Below are positions 21,554 through 30,437 of a stretch of 64,000 nt of DNA, piece by piece. The stretch covers positions 9,358,263 through 9,422,262 of the forward strand of contig JBAIZL010000008.1 of NCBI GenBank assembly GCA_036971475.1, read 5' to 3'. The notes below the pieces were generated by a model that was not told where the DNA came from, did no database searches, and worked only from the letters and a program-made list of their open reading frames with translations. Source of the stretch: Prosapia bicincta (taxonomy: Eukaryota; Arthropoda; Insecta; Hemiptera; Cercopidae). The position numbers and the translations under genes were made by a program. Each line of letters begins with the position of its first letter. Within the stretch, counting starts at the first letter, position 1.

Positions 21554-23743
21554 TTAGCGAGAATGAAATTCTTCGTTGCAATTAGTGTGAATCCCGACCT
21601 GATATACTTTACATTTCTTCCTTGTAGCTTTTCCGCATGGTGCACAGCGCACCTGTTTTTCCACTGTTTGCAAGAAGTGTCCTGTACCACTGTAGCGGAC
21701 TTCTGGCAGGACCCTGCTTGATACTTTCGTACTGGGTCTACCTGCAGAAAAACGGGAAACTCTGTATGTTGCTATATAGGCATTTACAACATACCTAATG
21801 AAACCAAGAAAGTCCAGATTTTCTGCACGGCCTTTTGGATTCAAACGGAAAAGCAACCACGCATTGTTCATTGAAACATTTAACAAGTAGGAGACCATGG
21901 GCCAATACCACTTCTTGTTTCGTATGTTTATTCTGTACGATGCTATGTTTTCGTCCATACGGTCGACTCCTCCCATATATGTATTATACAAAACAACACA
22001 TGCAGGTTGCTCCAGAGTAATGTGCTTTTTCTGAGCTTTTGACCAACGTTTAGCTTTTCCTGTGGGAGCCACGCCAGCTGATGTTGAAGCCATTGTAAAC
22101 ACGTTATTGTCGTGATATCGAACAAGTGTAATCCCGGTGTCTACATCTGTCACTTGGTGGTATGTACCTCTAGCTTCTTTATTCATACTCTTAGCATTAG
22201 GTAAGGGGGCATCTTCTACTCGGTCACCTCGAACAGTACCAGTTCCGTCATAGCCGTGTTTCTTCAATGTCTCAAGAAGACGAAAAGAGGTAAAAGAATT
22301 GTCAAAAAACAAGCTGTAACGCCTGTCTTGCGGAAGCTTAGATAGTAAATCAATTACAACAGAGCCTCCCAGCCCAAGCTCAGGGATCATCGTTGTACTG
22401 CCCTTTCCTTGGTAGGGTACACCCTGAACAATGTACCCAAGTCTTGTGGCAAGAATCCAAATCTTGTATCCGAAGCGAATGGGTTTTCCGTGGATGTGTT
22501 GTTTTGCTCCATGCCTGCCAAAATACGGCACCATGGATTCATCAATTGACAGTTATGAATCACCTGGAAAATGGTGTAACCATCTTTCATTCAGCATAGT
22601 CATTACAGGCTGTATTTTTCCAAATCTATCATCAATCTTTAATTCAGCATTCTTACAAAAGTGTAAGTATCTCATAATATCTTGACATCGATTTCTGGAC
22701 ATCGCATTTGCCACTGCGGTATTGTGAACATCTTCGGACAGTTCCCAATACATTCTAGTTATGGACATCACATTATAACCAGATAAAAATAAAATAGCAA
22801 AGAAAATACGCAGTTCACCTTTTGTTATAGTGAATGACAGATTACCTTTTTCAACCGCGAATTCATTTGTACATGCGACTATATAGTCACAAACTTCATC
22901 GTCAAAAAAATATTCAAAGGCTTCAACAGGAGAAAAGGAATTTTCTAAAAATGTTGGGCGAGCAAATTCAATGGAGGAGTTGTCAAGTATATCTTCTTTC
23001 TTCCAATTTCTAAACTTCTTAATTTTCTTTGCTTTGGCCAAATTTTTCTTTCTCTCTACGTTTTCCACATGTGTAATTTTCTTGATAGGGTTTTGTTTTC
23101 TTTTTCTATTTTTTTTATTTGTCACGAGTGTAGTTGTACTAGAAAAATCAGTGGGGACGTCAGAGGCGTCTTCGATTGCAAGTGCTTGATCTAAAATGTG
23201 AAATTGCTCTCTAGATGTACTTTGAGTTGGTGTCGGAGATATAAAACCTTCACTATTTTCTTCATTACTTACAATATAATCTCCGTCTGTTCGGAATCTC
23301 TGTAAACCGTTTTCTGTTTTTTTCCTCACTGAACATACAGCTCCACCACGTAGCTGGTTTCCAGACAGTTTGTTTATATCACCTGAGGGGTCTTCGTCAT
23401 CGCTGTCTCCGTCGCTCAATATTGGATTTTCTGGAGGTTCAAGGTATATGTTCCCATCAAGAATATTATAATCTTCCTCAATGAGTGTTGCGATCTGCTC
23501 TACTGTCAACCTATAAAAAAATTCCAAATAGGTTTCGTATCCTTAACCCCACCCATCCGTGCTCACCGTCGACAAATGTCGACCTCATAATTCAAGTCTT
23601 CACATAATTGTTATGCAACTTACTGAAGTGTAATTAGAAGAATATTTAAATAGTTTGTCTTATAATTACTGCATTTATAATAAGAAAATGAGGTTAAACT
23701 ACATCATAAAAGAGTAAAACACTTACGATTTGAAGTTATCCAT
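21554..23743 (-). pseudogene. piggyBac transposase, two exons, one internal stop
   Basis: Predicted exon 1 is 23727-23743 (ATG at 23741-23743, six codons, donor GTAAGT). The intron is 23511-23726, ending TTTTTTTATAG. Exon 2 is 21554-23510. No ATG precedes the conserved start of exon 2 in frame, and the splice joins the frames exactly. The order is: acidic N-terminal region, basic linker (KKNRKRKQNPIKK), the piggyBac DDE/D domain with Asp in SIDESM, LFFDNSFTS and GGVDRMDE, and a C-terminal cysteine-rich finger (CAPCGKATRKKC...C). A single in-frame TAA at 22553-22555 interrupts it just before the first catalytic Asp. About 656 residues in all, a usual size for the family. Confidence 0.8.
23557..23584 (-). 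repeat. piggyBac subterminal GTCGAC repeat, right
   Basis: Inverted copy of the left units (GTGCTCACCGTCGACAAATG). It lies inside the predicted transposase intron. Confidence 0.7.
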
Positions 23744-23945
23744 CACGCTTGGAACAGCTCTACCTAACCTCAAACACTAGACACGTCTTTACTGCCGCCA
23801 GTGAAGGTCAACACTGCAGGCTGTTACAGTATGTACCAATGATACAGACAAAAACATCCCTCGTCTAAAAAGTCCATTCTGCTTTGATAGAAAAATGTTT
23901 ACATTTGACGTAGACATTTGTCGACAGTGGGTTGAAATGGGTTAA

Positions 23946-24050
23946 GTACAATTCAAGTTTTGAAAATGGAATCACTCCGAAACGAGCTGACAGAGGAAAA
24001 TAATGTAAGGTTGAGGAAGTAAGAAAACTGTATTCAAATATATAATTTTA
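23946..24050 (+). repeat. Right arm of inverted repeat hosting the piggyBac
   Basis: Reverse complement of 21085-21193 with diverged positions; carries the GGA-ATCAC-TCC hairpin followed by GAAACG. Confidence 0.6.
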
Positions 24051-25519
24051 TAGTTGTCGGGCGAGACAGCCATGAGGTGATACCTGATGTAACATATATC
24101 GAAGGTACTAGAACTCATGAATGTTGCTTAGATCAGTGATGTGATTTATTAGAGTTGTAAATTTCTTTCCCGGTCTTTGATTGGACATCAGATAGAGATG
24201 TCAAATGGAAAGGCTTAGTATCAATTTCCTTTTTTATTGAATTTGAGAATTAATGGGTAGAAATTCTTATTGAATTTTGTTTTAATCTCAATGACCCTAT
24301 CAAGTTTCCCTCTGACAAGGCTGGAAAGATTTAGCCACTGCTGAGTAAAATAACCTAGTACATTGAAAAAAGAGAGTTCTCTTTGCTGATTAAAGTAATC
24401 TCAGATGGTTCAGCAGATTGCAATAATTTGACATTAGCCTAAATGTTACATCTTTTACCAATTTAGTTAGATTGGATGGGGTAAGGCTCTCTATTAAACA
24501 GACTGGGTAGTAATGAAAAATTGATTGTAGTGAAATGGTATGACTAAAGAAATGTTACTATGATTTCATCTGTATATAATTATGAAATGAAGTAAACACT
24601 CAAACAAGGAGTGACAAAAGTGAAACAAAAAATGTGGTAGTTGATTGTTGCAAAGAAATTGGTGTAATAGTTCATTCAGATTCAATACCTATTCATCTCT
24701 CCATCCGCCAAACAACTTAATGCTATAGAGAAGTAGTTTTTCATTTACTGGACATTATCATATTAAATAGCTTCTTGATGTAATGTCACCAAAGCAGGTC
24801 TATTTTTTGTGGTTTTAGGAAAATCTCATCTGTATAAAAACAGTTTGGAGAGCTGGTTTAATTTTTTAATCCTTTTAAAAGCATCAAGCCTGGAGGACCA
24901 AATCTCATCACATACAGTTTCGAGGAAAAAAGGAACCAAAAGCAGAGAGAAGTATTCTTCATGCCATTCTCTATGTCCAATGCCAATCGTGAGGGACAGA
25001 GTTGATGAGGTAAAAGGTGTCAACCTTTAAGAACAAAATTCCATAGTTTTAGTATTTTTCGTATGTCATTGGTTGTCCTGGGTGGTTAAAAATAAGAAGA
25101 TATTATTGACTACATGGTACGGATTTAAAATATTATACAATTACAAAATATGCAGAAAAGGTTACGAGCTTGTTTACAAATATATGGAAAGCTAATTTTT
25201 AAAGAAGATTAGCTCTTAGAATTTTTTTTTTTCTAATCTTCACCATGTCAGAAACATTCCAAGTATGTCAGAGAGGTTCCTATCCCATAAATCCCAGACC
25301 TAACTTTTGTGTTTAACTACCAACAACTATCTCCATTTTCTTTGTCAGGAAGGAACTGCTTAAATTTTACTGTACAACCTACCCATTTCTTAACTTAGAC
25401 AAAATGTGTATGCTGGTGAATCACATTGAACTAAATGACCATACCAATTGTAAACAAAACCTTTTCAGATCGAAGACCCCGAGTTATTTTCTGGGATCTC
25501 GGCTAACCCACAGGACGTG
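24051..25519. other. AT-rich stretch, nothing recognised
   Basis: No domain, splice-bounded exon or repeat could be supported. Short open frames near 24810-25030 occur on both strands and look fortuitous. Confidence 0.5.
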
Positions 25520-25800
25520 CTGTGCCTTTGGACGTGTCATGCATAGCGCTATGGACTGTAGAGTTAGGCCGGGAAATAGTGAGAAAACAAACAATGTCGT
25601 GTTTACATGACAAGGGAGGCGTATACAAGATTAGATCCAACAACTGTCCCAGCTTTTACATAGGACAAACAAGGAGAACATTTAGCACAAAATACAACGA
25701 GTACGTAAAACAGATAAGAAAGACACAACCCAAATCAAATTTCGCCATATACATACAAAACACACTACACCCGTATGAATATTTCTGTCCATCTTTCTGA
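25520..25800 (+). pseudogene. PLE (family B) GIY-YIG endonuclease fragment
   Basis: The + strand encodes GGVYKIRSNNCPSFYIGQTR, then an RRTF/KY-EY helix and a KTQPKSNFA segment. This is the GIY-YIG core of a Penelope-like element with its paired cysteine partly lost. The KTQPKSNFA stretch is also found at 30700, linking the two. It is followed directly by the RT of family A, so two unrelated PLE fragments are joined head to tail. Confidence 0.75.
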
Positions 25801-25954
25801 TTGTAGTATGTGTTATTGTAGGTGAAATAATTTTGAGATGTGACTACCTATGGGCTCCCCCATAGCTAGCATCTTAGCAGAAATATTCATACATCATATT
25901 GAACAAAACCACATTTTACACAACAACAAATACTCAGATAACATAATTTACTAG

Positions 25955-26938
25955 TACAGATGCGTCGACGACATAATAACATTATATAAAGGTAACACAC
26001 GCAGAGCACACATATTTTTAAAACACCTAAATTCCATACATCCTAAACTAACATACACCATCGAAACAGAACAACAAAACTCCCTCAACTTCTTAGACCT
26101 CACAATTAAACGAACAGACAGACAAACACATAAATTCAACATATACCGAAAACCCACCAGCACTAATACGACCATACACAGTGCCTCAAACTACCCACAC
26201 CAACATAAACTAGCTGCTTACAACACCATGATATATCACCTCCTTAAAACACCACTAGACAAAGATGAACACTACCAGGAGTTAAACACCATAAAATATA
26301 TAGCACAAACAAACGGATACAACCCAACAATGATTGACAAATTATACAACCGCCTAAAAAATAAATATAATAACCCAAATACAAACACACAAGATGACAA
26401 TCCAATAAAATACTTATCAATACCATACAGATCATCCAAAACCCACAATCTAACCAACACATTACGAAAATACAACTATAAAATAGCTTACTCCACACAC
26501 AACACTCTCAACAAACAATTTAAACCCAACAACAAAATCGATGCCATTTACAACACCACTGGAGTTTACAAACAAACTTGCAGTTCATGCCCCAGTTTTT
26601 ACATAGGCCAGACAGGGAGGTCATTCTACACACGTTACCAAGAACATATAAAAGCACTAAAAAACAATAACTACCAATCAAACTTCGCCGATCATCTCAA
26701 CTCCACAAAACATGACTACATAGACATAACATCTAACCTACAAATTGTTCATAAACAACACAGAAATAACCAACCCTACACAACCGAACAATACGAAATA
26801 TATAGACACTTCAAACTACACCCTACACACATACTCAACACACAATTACATTACAACTCACATGCACTTTCTGACATCATAACTTCTAACACACACAAAA
26901 TACACCCACACCACCAAAATATCCCATCCCCGCCCTAA
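25955..26938 (+). CDS. PLE family A RT C-terminal part plus GIY-YIG endonuclease (open frame)
   Basis: About 327 codons are open after the TAG at 25952. They contain the VDD catalytic pair, an SLNFLDL motif, a long linker rich in Asn/Thr and Lys, and a GIY-YIG domain with CxxC (CSSCP) between GVY and YIG, the arrangement typical of Penelope endonucleases. A Pro-rich end (PSPP) precedes the TAA/terminal repeat. Without the N-terminal RT fingers it cannot be a complete enzyme. Confidence 0.75.
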   Translation, partial: YRCVDDIITLYKGNTRRAHIFLKHLNSIHPKLTYTIETEQQNSLNFLDLTIKRTDRQTHKFNIYRKPTSTNTTIHSASNYPHQHKLAAYNTMIYHLLKTPLDKDEHYQELNTIKYIAQTNGYNPTMIDKLYNRLKNKYNNPNTNTQDDNPIKYLSIPYRSSKTHNLTNTLRKYNYKIAYSTHNTLNKQFKPNNKIDAIYNTTGVYKQTCSSCPSFYIGQTGRSFYTRYQEHIKALKNNNYQSNFADHLNSTKHDYIDITSNLQIVHKQHRNNQPYTTEQYEIYRHFKLHPTHILNTQLHYNSHALSDIITSNTHKIHPHHQNIPSPP

Positions 26939-26967
26939 CCTACGTAAACCTTGAGATCAGTTACGGT

Positions 26968-27012
26968 CTGAGTTGACAAAGGGACACATCTCCCGAAACG
27001 GCCGTCCTCAAC
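26968..27012 (+). ncRNA. Hammerhead-like hairpin motif in PLE terminus
   Basis: GTTGA (26972-26976), CAAA, stem GGGA (26981-26984) / TCCC (26991-26994), GAAAC (26995-26999), the palindrome ACGGCCGT (26998-27005) and TCAAC (27008-27012), which can pair back with GTTGA. Penelope-like elements are known to carry small hammerhead ribozymes with GAAA and a short stem III. Here the CUGAUGA box is not canonical, so catalysis is uncertain. Confidence 0.4.
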
Positions 27013-27060
27013 AAACAAAGTAAGTGCTACTATAGGCAATTTTAAAACATTTAAAAGTGT

Positions 27061-28079
27061 ATGTAAATAAATATTACAATGTTAAGTAGGAGGTAAAAAA
27101 ATAGAATTTGTGGAAAAATTCCATTAAAAAAACAGTATTGACTATAGATTAAAACAAACTATAAGCCATAGATAGAAATGACCATAGATAGTTTACATTA
27201 CGAGAATGTTGAAATTTGTTACAAAAGGGAGTGGCTTGACACTGTGAGTTAAACTCTACTGTGTTTGATGAAATTGTCAAATGAGCCTGTGTTAGATATC
27301 AATGTCAGATGTTATGACTCATTTTTATATTAGTCGATCGTAAGAATCATTTTCTGGTTACGTTGTGATATTGCCTGAGTTGGTAGGTTACTTTTTTTCA
27401 ACTAATTTAGTTTGGTGGACAGTTTTATTAAGTTTTTCTATTATATTAAAAAATTAGTTTTTCTATTAAGTTTATGAAAATCAGTTTTTGTATTGAAAGA
27501 AATCATTAGGGGAGAACCACATCAATTTAATCTTCATATGTAATTTGAAAATTGTAATAACGAGTGAGTTCTTAGTGTTATCTTTAATGTACAATAGTGT
27601 AAAATAAATTGTTAAGTAAGTGACGTTGTTGCCTTTTTAACTGACAACAGTAGAGAGCTGCCTTTACTTCAAGATAGTAAGCATATATTTGGTTATGTAC
27701 ATTAAATTTCGTTATCAAGTTAATTATTTTAACAATATCGCCGTATAAGCTGAAATTTCTTCCATTTTTCTCTTCTCAAATATGTTACTTAAAAATATAG
27801 AAACATACTCCTTTTGAAAGTAATTGTTCAAGAATTACTGCACTGTGTTGTACTATATTAGTTTAAAATATAACTACATTCTATCCATTTGGGATCATTT
27901 AGCAATTAATTGAAAAATAAACTTTGCTAACTTTACTTAAGGAAGGAGTTTAAGTAAAGGAGTTAAAATATCTGTATATTACTAAGGTAATAGTTTACAG
28001 TTAGTCCACCAACAATTTTTTTCCTTTTCCCATATGTTAATTAAAAAGGTAAAAAGACAGTCTTAATGACGTAGGTTTA
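27061..28079. other. AT-rich stretch, nothing recognised
   Basis: No exon or repeat could be supported here, apart from two short matches to alpha-catenin intron text near 30600-30660 (TTTACATTACGAGAATG and GCCATAGATAGAAATGACCA, similar in inverted order). Confidence 0.45.
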
Positions 28080-28089
28080 AAAAATTTTT

Positions 28090-28206
28090 TTCGGTTATTG
28101 TGGAGTTTCCTGAACCAGGCCTATATTTGCATGAGACCTATATTTTACATGTTTTTGAATGTCCCATGCAAATATAGGCCCGGTTCAGGAAACTCCACAA
28201 TAACCA
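28090..28206. repeat. Nested palindrome (about 43-bp arms)
   Basis: GGTTATTGTGGAGTTTCCTG at 28094 and its complement near 28185-28204 bound a palindrome with a loop of about 30 bases. The same arms also contain GGCCTATATTTGCATG and its complement. It interrupts the outer left arm of the foldback element and looks like a separate small insertion. Confidence 0.75.
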
Positions 28207-28559
28207 TTTTTTCTTTTAAAATTACTCTTTTTAATGTGTAGAACATGAATAACAACTTTTATTTTTGCGGAAAATACGGAAAGTTAATTTTTTTAACATT
28301 TTAAATGTTAGGTTGTAATGGCATGTATAGCGTAAACAAGTCTTATTGATATTGTTAGAATTTTTTTTTTAAATTACTCATCTCAATATGTAAAACATTA
28401 ATATTAACTTTTTTCTGCGGAAAATACAAAAAGTTAATTTTTCTGCACATTTTATATGTTAGTCTGTAATAGCATGTATAGCGTGAACCGGCCGCGCGGT
28501 AGCTACAGTGCACTGCACTACGTCAAAATCAGTTAATTTTAATACTAAATATTTAACTT

Positions 28560-28960
28560 TTGGTTATCATTTTATACAACATGACTATACACCTACATTA
28601 AAATATACCTATGAAATATCCAGTCAGGATAGATTTGGTTATAATTTTATTCAACTTTACTATCTACCTATATTGAAATATACCTAGGAAGTATTCGTCA
28701 GGATAGATTTGGTTATAGTTTTATACAACATTACTATATACCTACATTAAAATATACCTATGAAGTATCGTCAGGATAGATTTGGTTATAATTTTATTCA
28801 ACATTACTATCTACCTACATTAAAGTATACCTACGAAGTATCCAGTCAGGATAGATTTGGTTATAATTTTATACAACATTACTATCTACCTATATTAAAA
28901 TATACCTATGAAGTATTCAGTCAGGTTAGATTTGGTTGTAATTTTCTGCATCTGTGATAT
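28560..28960 (+). repeat. About 75-bp minisatellite, direct units
   Basis: Units begin with TCAGGATAGATTTGGTTATA at about 28624, 28698, 28771, 28846 and 28921 (the last with one change), a 73-75 bp period, preceded by a partial unit. Confidence 0.9.
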
Positions 28961-28974
28961 GTCTAAATATTTAC

Positions 28975-29215
28975 CAAAATTACAACCAAATCTATCCTGA
29001 CTGAATACTTTGTAGGTATACTTTAATACAGGTAGATAGTAATGTTGAATAAAATTATTAACAAATCTATCCTGACTGGATACTTCGTAGGTATATTTTA
29101 ATATAGGTAGATAGCAATATTGAATAAAATTATAACCAAATCTATCCTGACTTGATACTTCATAGGTATATTTTAATGTAGGTATATAGTAGTGTTGTAT
29201 AAAATTACAAATCTA
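28975..29215 (-). repeat. About 75-bp minisatellite, inverted units
   Basis: Three inverted units ending with the complement of TCAGGATAGATTTG at about 29000, 29075 and 29150. Same unit as 28560-28960, opposite orientation. Confidence 0.9.
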
Positions 29216-29746
29216 GATGTAGATTTAGATGTGCGCTGGAGCTACTGCGTGCCCGGTTCACGCTATAGGCCTACATACCTTTACAACCTAACATTTAAAA
29301 TGTGAAAAAAGTGACTTTCCATATTTTCTGCGGAAAAAACATTTGATATTCGTGTTCTACACATTAAAACGAGTAATTTAAAAACAAAAAAGAATTTTTT
29401 AAACTAAAATTAATCTTACTTAATACGCTAGTCTACCCGTCTTCGTCAACTTGTGTGCAATCTAAAATGGTTTCACTCTCTTAACACTTAAAGGCTTTTA
29501 CTATTATTTACATTGTTTTAGTGTTTTTTTAAAACTGTTACACATTAAATTGTTTCTATTATATTGTTTGTTTTACAGTGGTTATTGTTCTAAATTTGTG
29601 ATTAAATATTACGATTTTGCCAATTTAGGTTATGTTTACAATTTTCTCGTTTTTCATAATTGGTTATTTTATGGTTTAAATTTACTTACATATTTATATT
29701 ATATTATACATAGTGCCTTTATTACTTGCTATTCCAAAATGTTACA

Positions 29747-29757
29747 ATATATATACA

Positions 29758-29811
<54 letters not shown>
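29747..29811. repeat. (TA)n microsatellite
   Basis: Almost pure TA tract with one CAG interruption at its start; it abuts the inverted-repeat element 29826-30115. Confidence 0.95.
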
Positions 29812-29813
<2 letters not shown>

Positions 29814-29825
29814 ATTTATATAGGC

Positions 29826-30115
29826 TAATGATAGATCACAGACAATTTTGCTATTTTAAAATTCTCAACGTTTCGAATTTCTTTCCAAAATTTCTTTTCA
29901 AAAGCTTAATTTCAATTAAACAATTATACAACATAACTTACTATTTAAAAAATACATAACATTATATAAAACATAATAAAAATCAACAAATTATAAACCT
30001 CTTAATAAATATGCATTTGCAAGTCAATTTTTTTCTATTGGTATAGAATTTCTGAAAGAAATTCGAAACGTTGAGTGTTTTCAAAAAGCAAAATTGTCTG
30101 TGATCTGTCATTAGT
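29826..30115. repeat. Inverted repeat with GAAACGTTGAG motif (PLE-terminus-like)
   Basis: Left arm 29826-29886 (GATAGATCACAGACAATTTT ... TCTCAACGTTTCG) is complementary to the right arm 30053-30115. The right arm reads TCTGAAAGAAATTCGAAACG then TTGAG, matching the hairpin/GAAACG pattern seen in PLE termini. About 165 bases of non-coding sequence lie between the arms. Confidence 0.7.
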
Positions 30116-30317
30116 TTTTATATGAAAAATTAATAGTTATTAACAGACATTAAATAAAAATATTTAATATATTATATATTAATAATTATCATATATAATT
30201 ATTAATACTGACTTTTCACGTTGGACAACGTGAAATATCACAATATATATATAAGCTCTCTATATATAGTTTAAGTTATTTTGTTGTTACATTATATTAT
30301 GTGGTTTTATTTTATAG

Positions 30318-30437
30318 GAAATATACATCATCAAAATGACAGATCATTTTGGACAAATAGCATTAAAATGGGACCCAAAGAATTTAGAAATACGTACAAT
30401 GTCAGTTGAAAAGACTTTAGAACCCCTAGTCCTTCAG
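30318..30437 (+). CDS. alpha-Cat: alpha-catenin exon with start codon
   Basis: AG acceptor at 30316-30317, 18 bases of 5' UTR, ATG at 30336, donor GTAAAT at 30438. So at least one untranslated exon lies upstream and was not identified. Encodes residues 1-34, phase 0 exit. Confidence 0.93.

Larger units (their letters stand above)
21194..23945 (-). mobile_element. piggyBac transposon, nearly complete
   Basis: TTAA at 21194-21197 and 23942-23945 flank 13-bp terminal inverted repeats (CCCATTTCAGCCC at the left, complement of CCCATTTCAACCC at the right). The 2.75-kb interior carries a piggyBac transposase on the minus strand and subterminal palindromic repeats near both ends. The only clear lesion in the coding region is one stop codon, so the insertion is fairly recent. 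It is nested in an older inverted repeat. Confidence 0.92.
25801..27060 (+). mobile_element. Penelope-like element family A, 5'-truncated copy
   Basis: From about 25850 the + strand reads the RT core LPMGSPIASILAEIFIHH, then Y-YRCVDDIITLYKGN. A TAG at 25952-25954 replaces a residue before the catalytic VDD. It continues with NSLNFLDLTIKR and then an uninterrupted frame to 26938. The GIY-YIG domain (GVYKQTCSSCPSFYIGQTGR) lies at about 26560-26625. After the stop comes the terminal region with the hairpin-GAAAC motif (26972-27012), ending near 27060. This is the better-preserved copy of the family. Confidence 0.85.
28080..29420. mobile_element. Foldback-like element with minisatellite core
   Basis: The outer left arm (about 28205-28500) and right arm (about 29215-29420) are inverted copies: both contain ATTACTC, AATGTGTAGAACA, GCGGAAAATA and TATAGCGTGAACCGG-like blocks in mirror order. 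The left arm holds a second, diverged tandem copy of the same block (28370-28490). The core is a roughly 75-bp repeat in + orientation (28560-28960), then the same repeat in - orientation (28975-29215). There is no coding capacity. Confidence 0.8.

Noticed and set aside
24809..25030. Overlapping frames on both strands
   Set aside because: No motif, no splice sites, not continued on either side.
26244..26498. Minus-strand open frames opposite the PLE frame (also 14630-14833 + strand)
   Set aside because: Shadows of the biased, A-rich PLE coding strand.
29550..29959. Frames over the TA microsatellite (long Ile-Tyr repeats); the same at 43604 and 57924-58276
   Set aside because: Artefacts of (TA)n translation.
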